36,446 nucleotides of DNA from Anaerosolibacter sp. (GCF_029240175.1 NZ_JARBTM010000035.1:1-36446), one strand, 5' to 3'; positions 15,387-23,795 are shown, counted from the first letter of the stretch. Translations and numbers: made by a program. Notes: generated by a model not told the origin, from the sequence alone.

Positions 15387-16007
15387 CTATCTTCCCGTTT
15401 TTTCTGTCCAAGCAAATCCCATAATTCCGAATATATAGAACAAAATATACTGACCGATCAAGGTTTTCATTTCCTCAGTCGAACATACTGTCTTCAATAT
15501 ACTCAAAAGACCGTCTAGAAAACCAGAAGCAATAGCCCTAGAAAACTCAGGTTGAAACTGTCTATTGGTCAATTGAGCAATTTCACTCAAATGCCCATTC
15601 AAATGCTCTATAAGAAATAAAATCAATTCTTCTCGTACATGTTCATATCTTGTTCCCTTACTCCCATCAATCAGAATGACCAGTTCTCTAGTAAATACCC
15701 TGTCCAGATCATTTATCATCTCCTTCAGTAAATCTTGAATTTCACCTGGATTTATCCACTGTCCTTCGTGATGCTCCTGATGGTTATGATGTTCGTTCAT
15801 AAAGTTTATAAAACGATCATAGGTTGGCTTCATGATGATATAAAATAATTCTTCTTTATTCTCAAAGTAATTATATAAGTTACCAATAGTAGTACCAGCC
15901 TCTTTTGCAATTTTTCGAATGGACGCTTTCTCGAAACCATGCTGAAAAAAAGCATCTGCTGCTTTTTCTATGATTGCATCCCGTACTTCTTCTTTTTGCA
16001 CTTGCAT
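15387..16007 (-). CDS. TetR-family transcriptional regulator
   Basis: The 206-aa protein has an N-terminal helix-turn-helix, FEKASIRKIAKEAGTTIGNL followed by YNYFENKEELF, the classic TetR pattern (residues 24-52). The C-terminal ligand-binding part is helical and ends with a hydrophobic segment (QYILFYIFGIMGFAW). An unusual His-rich stretch, NEHHNHQEHHEGQW, sits near residue 75. It is co-oriented with and directly upstream of the ABC exporter genes, so it probably represses them and itself. The ATG follows AGGTGATTTTTA, and the start overlaps the candidate operator. Confidence 0.88.
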   Translation of the reverse strand: MQVQKEEVRDAIIEKAADAFFQHGFEKASIRKIAKEAGTTIGNLYNYFENKEELFYIIMKPTYDRFINFMNEHHNHQEHHEGQWINPGEIQDLLKEMINDLDRVFTRELVILIDGSKGTRYEHVREELILFLIEHLNGHLSEIAQLTNRQFQPEFSRAIASGFLDGLLSILKTVCSTEEMKTLIGQYILFYIFGIMGFAWTEKTGR

Positions 16008-16031
16008 TAAAAATCACCTGTTCTTTTTTAA
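16007..16031. promoter_or_regulatory. Candidate TetR operator at the tetR start
   Basis: The 25-base site TTAAAAATCACCTGTTCTTT then TTTAA lies between the -10 and the start codon, covering the ribosome-binding site. A 22/24 copy lies before the ABC operon. Confidence 0.55.
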
Positions 16032-16035
16032 TTTT

Positions 16036-16064
16036 AGTATATTCTTCTTTTAATCTTTTGTCAA
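16036..16064 (-). promoter_or_regulatory. Sigma-A promoter of tetR (and the ABC operon)
   Basis: On the minus strand, TTGACA (16064-16059), 17 bases, TATACT (16041-16036). This is the strongest housekeeping promoter match in the window. Confidence 0.75.
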
Positions 16065-16210
16065 TGCTTCATCTGCACCTCTTCTTACTCATACTATAAA
16101 AAAGCAGCAAAGCTGCTTCGCTAGGGGAACCTAGTTCCCCTTCGACGGCTGATAGGCAGCCTGAGCACCCCTCTGACTACGGCATGGGAATACTTCCCCT
16201 GCACCCCTGA

Positions 16211-16253
16211 TTTTTATTTAATAGGAAAGTAGAACTTTCCTATTAAATAAAAA
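16211..16253. terminator. Terminator with 20-bp perfect stem, downstream of the GNAT gene
   Basis: TTTTTATTTAATAGGAAAGT and its exact reverse complement flank a 3-base loop. On the minus strand it ends in a U-run and closes the acetyltransferase gene. The DNA between it and tetR (16065-16210) holds a second palindrome, GGGGAACctaGTTCCCC (16124-16140), and a GCAGCAAAGCTGC hairpin, but no gene. Confidence 0.75.
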
Positions 16254-16288
16254 AGCCCCATTCATTTATGAGGCTAGCAAAAGAGCAT

Positions 16289-16804
16289 CTATCTAATTTT
16301 TAAGTATTCTTCTTCTAACATAGACATTATCCATATGGATTCATACTTTCCTTTATACAACACACACTCTCTCAGCAGTCCTTCTTTTATAAACCCTTCG
16401 GATAGATATAATTCCTGGGCACGATGATTATGCTCCCGCACATCCAGCCATAAACGGTGAATCTTGTGTTTTTCAAAAGCCAGTTTTTTTACCAGTTGTA
16501 ATGCTTGCCTTCCATAATCTTTTCCTTTATCTGTAACAACAATTCTTCTAAACTCCATACTCTTATGGGTACTTTCCACTCCAGCAATGATGATATATCC
16601 TACAGCTCTTTTCTCCATCCTATCTTCTATGACCAAGTGAAGAATATCAGAATCCTTCATTGCCTCTTGATGCTGTGTCCTTGACCACTGCGCTACATAG
16701 GGACTGTTCTCTGGGTCCTGTTCAGCCTCCAATACGTAATCAAGATCACTTTCCACGGTAGTTCTTAATGCAATTCTATCTGATTGTATAAAACTTTCCT
16801 TCAT
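16289..16804 (-). CDS. GNAT N-acetyltransferase (RimJ/RimL-like)
   Basis: The 171-aa protein has the order of Acetyltransf_3/RimL-type enzymes: N-terminal IALRTTVESDLDYVLEAEQD, a central strand RAVGYIIIAG, then MEFRRIVVTDKGKDYGRQAL as the acetyl-CoA pyrophosphate loop. This is followed by HKIHRLWLDVREHNHRAQEL and YLSEGFIKEGLLRE. Such enzymes acetylate an alpha-amine or a small-molecule amine; the substrate cannot be read from sequence. The ATG follows GGGGGACAAAGAAA. It is a single gene. Confidence 0.85.
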   Translation of the reverse strand: MKESFIQSDRIALRTTVESDLDYVLEAEQDPENSPYVAQWSRTQHQEAMKDSDILHLVIEDRMEKRAVGYIIIAGVESTHKSMEFRRIVVTDKGKDYGRQALQLVKKLAFEKHKIHRLWLDVREHNHRAQELYLSEGFIKEGLLRECVLYKGKYESIWIMSMLEEEYLKIR

Positions 16805-16973
16805 TTTCTTTGTCCCCCTTTACAAATTTCCCATCCTTTAGTCCCTATGGAATAAAGTCTAGACGAAAGTATTGTTCATCATTCCTACTCCACAGCTTCT
16901 AAATTTTTTATCAATTATTACTTCAATAAAAAGATCTAGGTAGAAAATGCAAATCTCTCCATCGCCATCAATA

Positions 16974-17654
16974 TTATTCAATTTCAGCAATACATTCCCA
17001 TATATCCTCCATCAACTTTGAAGCTGAAGGACTTCGCAAAATCAAGTGCCCTCCATAGTCATAAAACCTTAGTTTTTTTCTTTTGCTTCCTGCCCTATCA
17101 TGGATATAGTGGGCACTTTCCATTCGCACCGTATCATCGTCCAATGCTTGTGTCACAAACACCGGACACTTTATATTTCTGATCATAGGCTTCGTCTTGG
17201 TGAGCAGCAATTTGAAATGTAGCAGTGCTGATAACGTTGCATTGCCTGATGACTTCACATATCGTCGAATATTTCCATATTCTTTGTTTTGTAAATCCCG
17301 GACGATATTCAAGTAAATTCTTTTAAAGTCCCAATAATATATAGGTGTATTAATCGTTATTAATTCATTTATCTTATACTTTGAAGCCAAGTTGATTCCA
17401 ATCAAACCGCCCATAGAAAATCCAATGATTATTATATGTTCATGGGATTGCATCAATTCCTTTAAGGCTATTTCAGCCGAATCCAGCCAGTCATGGTAAG
17501 TGATTCCCCGTAAGTCTTTTTTTCTTCCCGTATGTCCTTTTAAAGTAGGGCATATTACCCCACAGCCTTTATCTTCAAGATATTCCGCCAAAGTGCTTAC
17601 TTCATAAACACTTCCTCCAAACCCATGAATCAGTAAACATCCTATTCTCTTCAT
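16974..17654 (-). CDS. Alpha/beta hydrolase, carboxylesterase Est30-like
   Basis: The 226-aa enzyme has the oxyanion motif LLIHGFGG at the start, nucleophile Ser in IIGFSMGGLIG, acid Asp in TQALDDDTVR and His in YGGHLILRS. That is a complete catalytic triad in the usual order. Size and layout fit short-acyl carboxylesterases or monoacylglycerol lipases of Bacillales (Est30 type). There is no signal peptide, so it is cytoplasmic. A GGAAGCCGTAGGAG sequence lies just before the ATG. No operon partner is evident. Confidence 0.85.
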   Translation of the reverse strand: MKRIGCLLIHGFGGSVYEVSTLAEYLEDKGCGVICPTLKGHTGRKKDLRGITYHDWLDSAEIALKELMQSHEHIIIIGFSMGGLIGINLASKYKINELITINTPIYYWDFKRIYLNIVRDLQNKEYGNIRRYVKSSGNATLSALLHFKLLLTKTKPMIRNIKCPVFVTQALDDDTVRMESAHYIHDRAGSKRKKLRFYDYGGHLILRSPSASKLMEDIWECIAEIE

Positions 17655-17756
17655 CTCCTACGGCTTCCTTTCTTCAATATGTATCGCAACGATTACTCCA
17701 ATGTATGATTCTAGCCTCCCCATATTTACACTATTTATCTTCTCTTTAAGAAAAAA

Positions 17757-17778
17757 GCCAGGAACAATTGCTCCTGGC
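17757..17778 (-). terminator. Terminator of the peptidoglycan-binding protein gene
   Basis: GCCAGGAGCAATTGTTCCTGGC followed by TTTTTT on the minus strand, about 35 bases beyond the stop. Confidence 0.85.
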
Positions 17779-17812
17779 CTTGGATTTCTTATTATACTTT
17801 AAGTGATGGAAA

Positions 17813-19981
17813 TTACTTTTGCTTTACTACTTTCACTCCTGAAACAGAGCTAAACTCATCCATTGTAAAAGTATCCATTGCTTCTTGCGTAGCGAAATAA
17901 ATGTTTCCTTTAACTGTATTACGAACTAAAGAAAAGTTATTGGATTCAACATAGATATCACCAACAAAAGTACCGTATTGAAGGGTAGACTTTGGACTTC
18001 TAAATGTTATAGATGGTGCTGTTAATGTAAAGCTGTGGGTTGCTTTTTTCTTATCTGTTGGATCGTTATGAGTATAAAGACCTACTTTACGTTTAAAATC
18101 GTTTTCTGGTAGATTCTTATCTCTAAATTCACCTTCTACCACAAGATCCTTATCAATTGTTAAGTCTCTTAATGGGCAAATAATCCATGTACCATCTTTA
18201 GCTATTGCTTTTTCAAAAGCAACGCCATCATGTACAAGAGAAGCTGTTGCCACAACATCTACGTCTGCTAAAATCTGCTTTCCAGTTATAGAGCTTGTAG
18301 CATCCATTGTAAATGTATCTTTCGCTTCTTGCGTTGTGAAATATACATCCCCTTCAACCTTCGTATCTACCAACTTAAAGTTCTTTGCTCTAACATAGAT
18401 GTCACCCTTAAAAGTTCCTTTTTGAAGGCTAGCCATAGGACTCTTAATTGTCAGCTTCGGTGCTGTCAAAGTGAATCTAGCAGTTACATTTCGCTTATCA
18501 TCTTGGCTATAAAGTGCTACCTTGCGCTGTGGCTTCTCATCATTTGTAAAGTAACCATCTAAAACAAGCTCCTTATCCGTAGCTACATCTTCTGTGAAGA
18601 TAACGATCCAGGCGCCCTCTTGACCTACTGCTTTTGTTAATTCCTCTTCATTCGTTACCACAACCTCTGTGGCTGATGAAACAGTATCTACAGCGATTAA
18701 TTCTTGCTTTCCTGTAATAACACTAGTAGCATCCGCACTAAATGTTTCTTGAGCTTCTTTTGTTGTAAAGTACACATCTCCTTCAATTCTTGCATCTACC
18801 AATTTGAAGTTTGGTACTGCCACATATAAGTCACCTTTGAAAGTTCCTTTTTGGATACTTGCATTTGGGCTCTTAATTGTTAATGTTAGCGCTTCCAATG
18901 TAAATTTACGTGTAGTAGCTCTCTTCTCGTCTTGGCTGTAAAGAGCTATTTTACGCGCAGGAAGGTCTTTGTTTGTAAACTCGCCCTCCAAAAGAAGTGT
19001 TTTGTTTATTTTTAAGTCTCTAACAAGAGAAACAATCCATGTACCATCTTTGCTGATTCCTTTTTCAAAAGCAGCAGCACTATCTACTAAAGAAGCCGTT
19101 GTCACTACATCTGGCTGAATTAATACTTTCTCTCCAGTTATAGAACTCTTAGCATCCATAGTGAATGTATCTTTCGCTTCTTGCGTTGTGAAATATACAT
19201 TTCCAACAATTTTAGCACCCCTTAATTGTAGGTTTGGTGCTGAAACATAAAGATCCCCTTTGAAAGTTCCATTTTGAATTCTCGTCGCTGGGCTCTTCAC
19301 TGTTAATTTTGGTGCTGTTAACGTAAAGCTACCAGTTACTTTTTTATCTGCATCTTGTGTGTATAGGGCTAACTTTCTGTCTAATTTTTCTTTGTTTTTA
19401 AATTCTCCATCCAGTACAAGCTCTTTGTCTGTTGTGAAGTCCTTTTCGAAAAGAACAATCCAAGATCCATCTTTGCTGATTCCCTTTAACAAAGCTACTT
19501 CATCCGTTACCATTGTTTTTGTCGCAGCACTTACAACATCTACCTTTGGTGTAGCAGCTGGTGCATTTAACTTTTCCATCATTGCTGCGCCAACGATACC
19601 ATCAGCTGTAAGACCATTCTTTGTTTGATAATCCTTTACTGCAGCTAACGTTAACTTTCCAAAGATACCATCGGTTGTTAACTTGTATCCATTGGCGTTA
19701 AGCTTTGTTTGTAAATCCTTAACTGCAGTTCCTTTTGAACCTAACTGTAGTGTTCCATCTGCCTTTACTGGTGCTGCAACTGGCGTTTGAACCTTTGGTG
19801 CTGCTGGTTTTGGAGCCGGTGCCGGTGCTGGCTTTGGAGCTGGTGCCGGTGCTGGCGTCCATGCTGTAGCGGCCGCTACAACATCTACATTCCCTTGCTT
19901 CAATGTCACACTATCTGCTGCTAATGCAACTGAAGAGAACATAAATGAAGCACATACTGCTAATGCAATTGCTTTTTTCAA
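17813..19981 (-). CDS. Secreted peptidoglycan-binding protein with four tandem repeats
   Basis: The 722-aa protein starts at TTG (19981) behind GGGGGTG. Residues 1-21 are a signal peptide (cleavage near ALA-AD). Residues 41-64 are a Pro/Ala/Lys linker (TPAPAPAPKPAPAPAPKPA). Residues 77-138 are a PG_binding_1 domain (LQLGSKGTAVKDLQTKLNAN, TDGIFGKLTLAAV). Then come four repeats of about 143 residues beginning near 147, 290, 433 and 576. Each has DGxWIV, KxLxLxGEF, RKxALYxxD, FTLxAxxLTxKSP, GTFKGDxYV and GxVYFTTxEAxxTF. The short alternating strands suggest a beta-solenoid like those of adhesins or S-layer-associated proteins. It probably sits in the cell wall. Repeats 2 and 4 share ASLV..AFEK and RDL features not found in 1 and 3. 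Confidence 0.82.
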   Translation of the reverse strand: MKKAIALAVCASFMFSSVALAADSVTLKQGNVDVVAAATAWTPAPAPAPKPAPAPAPKPAAPKVQTPVAAPVKADGTLQLGSKGTAVKDLQTKLNANGYKLTTDGIFGKLTLAAVKDYQTKNGLTADGIVGAAMMEKLNAPAATPKVDVVSAATKTMVTDEVALLKGISKDGSWIVLFEKDFTTDKELVLDGEFKNKEKLDRKLALYTQDADKKVTGSFTLTAPKLTVKSPATRIQNGTFKGDLYVSAPNLQLRGAKIVGNVYFTTQEAKDTFTMDAKSSITGEKVLIQPDVVTTASLVDSAAAFEKGISKDGTWIVSLVRDLKINKTLLLEGEFTNKDLPARKIALYSQDEKRATTRKFTLEALTLTIKSPNASIQKGTFKGDLYVAVPNFKLVDARIEGDVYFTTKEAQETFSADATSVITGKQELIAVDTVSSATEVVVTNEEELTKAVGQEGAWIVIFTEDVATDKELVLDGYFTNDEKPQRKVALYSQDDKRNVTARFTLTAPKLTIKSPMASLQKGTFKGDIYVRAKNFKLVDTKVEGDVYFTTQEAKDTFTMDATSSITGKQILADVDVVATASLVHDGVAFEKAIAKDGTWIICPLRDLTIDKDLVVEGEFRDKNLPENDFKRKVGLYTHNDPTDKKKATHSFTLTAPSITFRSPKSTLQYGTFVGDIYVESNNFSLVRNTVKGNIYFATQEAMDTFTMDEFSSVSGVKVVKQK

Positions 19982-20064
19982 TGATTACACCCCCATTTAA
20001 TATTGGAAATATTTATGATACATTTATACTACTTTCGCCATAAATTTAACTTTTCCTGCTCTAT

Positions 20065-20082
20065 GTTAAATATTAATTTAAC
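20065..20082. repeat. Palindrome GTTAAAT-ATTA-ATTTAAC upstream of the wall-protein gene
   Basis: Perfect 7-bp half-sites lie about 85 bases before the TTG start. It could be an operator, but the sequence is A+T-rich and chance is possible. The rest of the gap to 20226 shows no gene. Confidence 0.35.
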
Positions 20083-20226
20083 ATTTTTAAAATTTTTTCC
20101 CATTTCTAATCCATTTAAATTAAGTTTTATTTGATTTCTAGAAGTAATACCTAATCTTACAGCTCGTACTATAATAAACATACGATACTTATCTAAGAAA
20201 TATACCTTATTTAGATAAATTATTTC

Positions 20227-21465
20227 CTAATCATGCTGTGCCTGCTCTTCAAGAAGCTCCTTTAGCCATTCCAAATGTTTCACAGCATTTCCTTCCGAAT
20301 TTAATACTACTTTTGCTGCACCCAGATACATGACGAACTCCATCATACATTCTAACAAAGCTTTCTTTAATTTCTCACTAACCAAAATATCAGGCTCCCA
20401 CCACCAGTTAACAATTTCTAATGTCTTTGTTTTCCTGTGGAACTTTGGCTCCAGTCGGGCAACAAATTGCCCTCCATATAAAACAGGCAATACATAATAT
20501 CCGAATTTACGCTCAGAAGCAGGTTTATATACTTCCCAGGTGTACTCGAATCCAAAAATCTCTTTAATCAATTTTCGATCCCATAATAAATTGTCTAGCG
20601 GCGCAATAAATGACGCCCTTACTCCCTCGATTTCTGAACTTATCACTTTATGAAACAGGGATATATCTTCTGCTCTTATGTAAAGGGGCTGATCAATATT
20701 CTCAACTTCTATGGCCATAATTTCACGCCTTTTCTCAAGCTCTATGATAGCTGCCGTTCTATCCTTGCTTTTCATCCAGTGTATTCCCAGCCAAGCATCA
20801 CTAGGGCGGTTCCATAAAAGCCCTAATGCCCCGATTCTTCGTTTTACATGCCATTCAAAATATGCTTCCATCGTTACATTGGGGTCTGGCTTTAGGTATA
20901 GATCACGGTGAATATGTTTATTGGTAAAATCATAAAATTTTCGTGTTCCCACCTTATGATGGATAATGAACTCTCCCCAAAAGTACATACTTTCCAGGGC
21001 GGCCCGGGCAATACGAGTTGGTGCCCACGCCCAGTCAATGGTACCATCAACCTCTATATCTATAGAAGATAGGGGCCCTTTTGTGTCAATTGCTTTTCGT
21101 ATCGTGTTCAGTACTGTCTCCATTTCCTTAAACGTATCCCCGTATCTCTCAAAAGCTTCTCGTCGGTATCTTTCAAAATATGGCCAATCCTGAACTGAAT
21201 AAATTGCCATATTTTTATCCCATCCATCCAGAAGTTTGCGCTCTACGTATAAAAGTTCCTGCAAGTATTCAGACCTATATTGTTTTATCCGGGACTGCAG
21301 CACCAAGTGGGAATTATATCCAGCCACATCCAAAGGATCATACTGTATACACCCTACTTTACCCATATAGTCTAGAATCCCTTCTTTTCCCTGCAATTTA
21401 TCGGGAAAAAGAAGATTTTGATACGCCAACATATATTGTGCCGCCTGTTTCTTTGTTATTCTCAC
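20227..21465 (-). CDS. AlkZ/YcaQ-type DNA glycosylase (winged-helix, HTH_42)
   Basis: The 412-aa protein belongs to the family of E. coli YcaQ and Streptomyces AlkZ, which unhook DNA interstrand crosslinks or remove bulky alkylated bases. The catalytic Q-x-D motif is CIQYDPLDVAGY (Gln41, Asp43). The family hallmark FIAPLDNLLWDRKLIKEIFG is followed by FEYTWEVYKPASERKFGYYV and LYGGQFVARLEPKF. All are intact, so activity is expected. Length is typical. The start is GTG at 21465 behind GAGGTAGGT. It stands alone. I infer protection from a DNA-damaging metabolite but see no toxin cluster nearby. Confidence 0.88.
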   Translation of the reverse strand: MRITKKQAAQYMLAYQNLLFPDKLQGKEGILDYMGKVGCIQYDPLDVAGYNSHLVLQSRIKQYRSEYLQELLYVERKLLDGWDKNMAIYSVQDWPYFERYRREAFERYGDTFKEMETVLNTIRKAIDTKGPLSSIDIEVDGTIDWAWAPTRIARAALESMYFWGEFIIHHKVGTRKFYDFTNKHIHRDLYLKPDPNVTMEAYFEWHVKRRIGALGLLWNRPSDAWLGIHWMKSKDRTAAIIELEKRREIMAIEVENIDQPLYIRAEDISLFHKVISSEIEGVRASFIAPLDNLLWDRKLIKEIFGFEYTWEVYKPASERKFGYYVLPVLYGGQFVARLEPKFHRKTKTLEIVNWWWEPDILVSEKLKKALLECMMEFVMYLGAAKVVLNSEGNAVKHLEWLKELLEEQAQHD

Positions 21466-21595
21466 AGATACCTACCTCATTCCCAATCTTTCTATACATA
21501 TATTACCATATAATTGAAGGACATGCTTTTATATTTAGCATTATCTCGTAACATAAGAAAGATAAGACATAAATTCATAGATCATGATTTTCAAC

Positions 21596-21620
21596 GTAGG
21601 GGTTGCATAGTATGCAACCC
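21596..21620. repeat. GTAGGGG-palindrome repeat
   Basis: GTAGGGGTTGCATAGTATGC then AACCC. The palindrome GGGTTGCATA-G-TATGCAACCC follows the same GTAGGGG lead seen at the ends of the 2729-2910 element. It probably belongs to the same class of dispersed palindromic repeat. Confidence 0.5.
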
Positions 21621-21690
21621 GCCTAGATTTTATGGCATTCCTACGGGTCGCTGTCTTCACCACTGTAAAATATACCATCAGATAAAGAAA

Positions 21691-21718
21691 TAACTCCACA
21701 CTTCTGATGGTGGAGTTA
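21691..21718 (-). terminator. Terminator of the dha-tpi-rpiB operon
   Basis: TAACTCCAC / GTGGAGTTA stem with TTATTTCTTT after it on the minus strand. A competing hairpin, CCATCAG (21675-21681) with CTGATGG (21704-21710), overlaps it. Confidence 0.7.
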
Positions 21719-21745
21719 TAATAAATTTATTACCCTTCTCTTCAT

Positions 21746-22198
21746 TTATTTCTGATGATACACGGCATCGATCTCATTGATGAGATCGACCTTTGGCTTT
21801 GATCTTCCCCCTTGGAATTCTGATGCAAGCCAAGCGTCGATCAGCATTTTTGCCAATTCCGATCCTATGATTTGGGCACCCATGGTTATAATCTGGGCAT
21901 CATTACTTTTTCTTGCCCTTTCTGCTGAAAAAACATCATGGCATGTGGCTGCTCTTATACCTGGAACTTTGTTGGCAGTGATTGCCATACCAATTCCAGT
22001 ACCGCATAGAAGAATTCCTCGGTCATATTTTCCATCAGCAATTTCCTTTGCTACAGTATGTGCCACATCGGGATAAAGCACATTTTCGCCCTTATGGCAC
22101 CCAAAATCTGTGAAGTCTATTCCAATTTTATTTAGATGATTTATGATGATCATTTTTAGGTCATAGGCATTTTGATCACAGCCCACAGCAATTCTCAT
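21746..22198 (-). CDS. RpiB/LacAB-family sugar-phosphate isomerase, candidate tetrulose-4-phosphate isomerase
   Basis: The 150-aa protein aligns end to end with ribose-5-phosphate isomerase B. The catalytic base Cys65 in LLCGTGIGM is kept. Two histidines of E. coli RpiB are not: His10 (GCDH) is Gln9 here (GCDQNA), and the ring-opening His99 (RQHND) is Ser98 (RKSND). Loss of the ring-opening His fits a linear substrate such as D-erythrulose 4-phosphate, as for the EryI/DerI isomerases of erythritol and erythrulose catabolism. It is the last gene of the dhaM-dhaK-dhaL-tpi-rpiB operon. The ATG follows AGGGAGTG. The isomerase family is certain; the substrate is inferred. Confidence 0.82.
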   Translation of the reverse strand: MRIAVGCDQNAYDLKMIIINHLNKIGIDFTDFGCHKGENVLYPDVAHTVAKEIADGKYDRGILLCGTGIGMAITANKVPGIRAATCHDVFSAERARKSNDAQIITMGAQIIGSELAKMLIDAWLASEFQGGRSKPKVDLINEIDAVYHQK

Positions 22199-22252
22199 CT
22201 TTTCACTCCCTATACCTCAAATATATTGTTCCAACAGCATCCCTCACTGTAC

Positions 22253-23023
22253 TTACCTTTGGCACTGTAAAACTGCCTGTGTAATTCTTTCAAAATCCAC
22301 AGCTTTCAACCCAAATCTTCCAATAAACAAACCATCGATATTTTCCTGCTTCGATAATTCCAAAGCATTCTCTGGGTTTACAGAGCCACCATAGATGATT
22401 CGAATCCTATCACTAGATTCATTTCCATACTCTGATTGAAGAGTCTGTCTCAAAAAGCTGTGAACCTCTTCTACATAATCAGGATGGGCGGCTTCATCTT
22501 GTCCAATAGCCCAAATAGGTTCATAGGCCAATATAACTTTTTTTCTTTCTTCTTCTCCAAGACTATTCATGGCCCATAGTATTTGGGTTTTTAATTTGAT
22601 TTTGCTTAGTTTTTCATCCTTCTCTTCTTTTGACTCACCTATACAAACGACTGGTACCATCCCATAGTCTAAGGAAAGTTTTACTTTTTTGGCGACCATT
22701 TCATCGGTTTCATGAAAAATATTCCTTCTTTCTGCATGACCGATCTCTATATACTCGCATCCCAGTTCCCTTAAGATTTTGGGTGGTACTTCCCCTGTAA
22801 GCGCCCCTTTCTCTCTATGGGAAACGTTTTGCGCACCCCATTTGATATAGCTGTCTTGAAGAATATCTGCAATGGCAGGGATTAAAGGATACGTAGGCAG
22901 AATAAAAATATCAATATTTTCTACATCCCCCACCCTTTCTTTAATCTCCTGGGCTAGCGCTTTTCCTTCCCCCATGGAATAGATGTGTGTTTTCCAACTT
23001 GTCCCTACAATCTTTTTTCTCAT
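22253..23023 (-). CDS. Triosephosphate isomerase paralogue, candidate L-erythrulose-1-phosphate isomerase
   Basis: The start is the ATG at 23023 (MRKKIVGTSWKTH) behind GAGGTGAAAAGATC, giving 256 aa; the longer upstream frame crosses a hairpin and lacks support. The TIM catalytic set is present: Lys11, His96 (IEIGHAERR) and Glu168 (AYEPIWAIG), with the YGGSV phosphate loop. The usual Asn of GNWKMN is Ser9, and IGHSERR is IGHAERR. These changes fit a specialised paralogue and not the glycolytic enzyme. Its place between a Dha-type kinase and an RpiB homologue recalls LerI/EryH of tetritol pathways and the lmo0345-lmo0348 cluster of Listeria (from memory). Glycolytic TIM activity remains possible. 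Confidence 0.82.
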   Translation of the reverse strand: MRKKIVGTSWKTHIYSMGEGKALAQEIKERVGDVENIDIFILPTYPLIPAIADILQDSYIKWGAQNVSHREKGALTGEVPPKILRELGCEYIEIGHAERRNIFHETDEMVAKKVKLSLDYGMVPVVCIGESKEEKDEKLSKIKLKTQILWAMNSLGEEERKKVILAYEPIWAIGQDEAAHPDYVEEVHSFLRQTLQSEYGNESSDRIRIIYGGSVNPENALELSKQENIDGLFIGRFGLKAVDFERITQAVLQCQR

Positions 23024-23065
23024 GATCTTTTCACCTCTATGGTTAAGTTCTCCCTTGAATAGATA

Positions 23066-23098
23066 GACCAATCGACGGCTGTATACCGTCAATTGGTC
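23066..23098 (-). promoter_or_regulatory. Intercistronic hairpin between dhaL and tpi
   Basis: A 13-bp stem (GACCAATTGACGG / CCGTCGATTGGTC on the minus strand, one G-U pair) with a 7-base loop lies 12 bases after the dhaL stop. There is no U-run after it, so it is more likely an RNA-processing or stabilising element than a terminator. Confidence 0.55.
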
Positions 23099-23109
23099 CC
23101 TTCCCATTC

Positions 23110-23748
23110 TTATAGATTATTGTAAAATATCTCGAGGATTAATACCGCAGAAGCTGCCCCGGGGTCCAGATGGCCTATAGCCCGCTCTCCCAGTCGCATG
23201 GCTCTACCCTTTTTTGCTACCAGCGGAATTGTCGCCTCTGAGCCTTGTCTTGCCGCAGCTACAAACCGTTCGAAGGCAGACTTAGGTTCTAAACCCTCTT
23301 CAATAGATTTTGTAAAATCATCTAACCCAGGGCGAAGGGCATCCACCATGGTTTTCTCTCCTACTACAGCTTTTCCCCGCATCTCAATGGCCTCGATCCC
23401 TGCTTTGAACATCTGATAAAGCTCTACAAAACTTACAGCTTCCTTTCCACCTGCTTGTTCTGCAAACTTCATAAAAAAGCTTCCATATAGAGGGCCTGCG
23501 GATCCACCTACCTTTCCCAATAAAGCCATACCCATTTTCTTGAAAAGGAATGTTAGATCCTTCTGCTGCCAGTCTCCTAGATTCTTCATAACTTCTCGAA
23601 AACCTATGCTCAAATTGATTCCATGATCTCCATCTCCAATGTCGGAATCTAGACCGCTTAGATAATCTCTTTTTTCCTCTATCATCTGGGCTAAATCCTC
23701 AATTACTTTTACAAAGTAAACCTTATCTATCAAAAAGTCTTCATACAT
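23110..23748 (-). CDS. dhaL: Dihydroxyacetone kinase-type subunit DhaL
   Basis: The 212-aa ADP-binding subunit has the Mg-ADP motif LDSDIGDGDHGINLS (near residue 40), GGSAGPLYG, GEKTMVDALRP and KGRAMRLGERAIGHLDPGAAS. It takes phosphate from phospho-DhaM and passes it through bound ADP/ATP to the ketose held by DhaK. The ATG at 23748 has GGGAGGAG 10 bases upstream. Spacing to dhaK is 47 bases. All active-site aspartates are present. In this operon the substrate may be erythrulose and not dihydroxyacetone. Confidence 0.9.
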   Translation of the reverse strand: MYEDFLIDKVYFVKVIEDLAQMIEEKRDYLSGLDSDIGDGDHGINLSIGFREVMKNLGDWQQKDLTFLFKKMGMALLGKVGGSAGPLYGSFFMKFAEQAGGKEAVSFVELYQMFKAGIEAIEMRGKAVVGEKTMVDALRPGLDDFTKSIEEGLEPKSAFERFVAAARQGSEATIPLVAKKGRAMRLGERAIGHLDPGAASAVLILEIFYNNL

Positions 23749-23795
23749 TCCTTCGTCTCTCCTCCCTCTTACGTTGCTGCCTAAGAGCCTTTGAT

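Noticed and set aside
23024-23107. Longer start for the TIM-like protein
   Set aside because: It would include the intercistronic hairpin and lacks a ribosome-binding site; homologous TIMs start at MRKKIVGT-like sequence.
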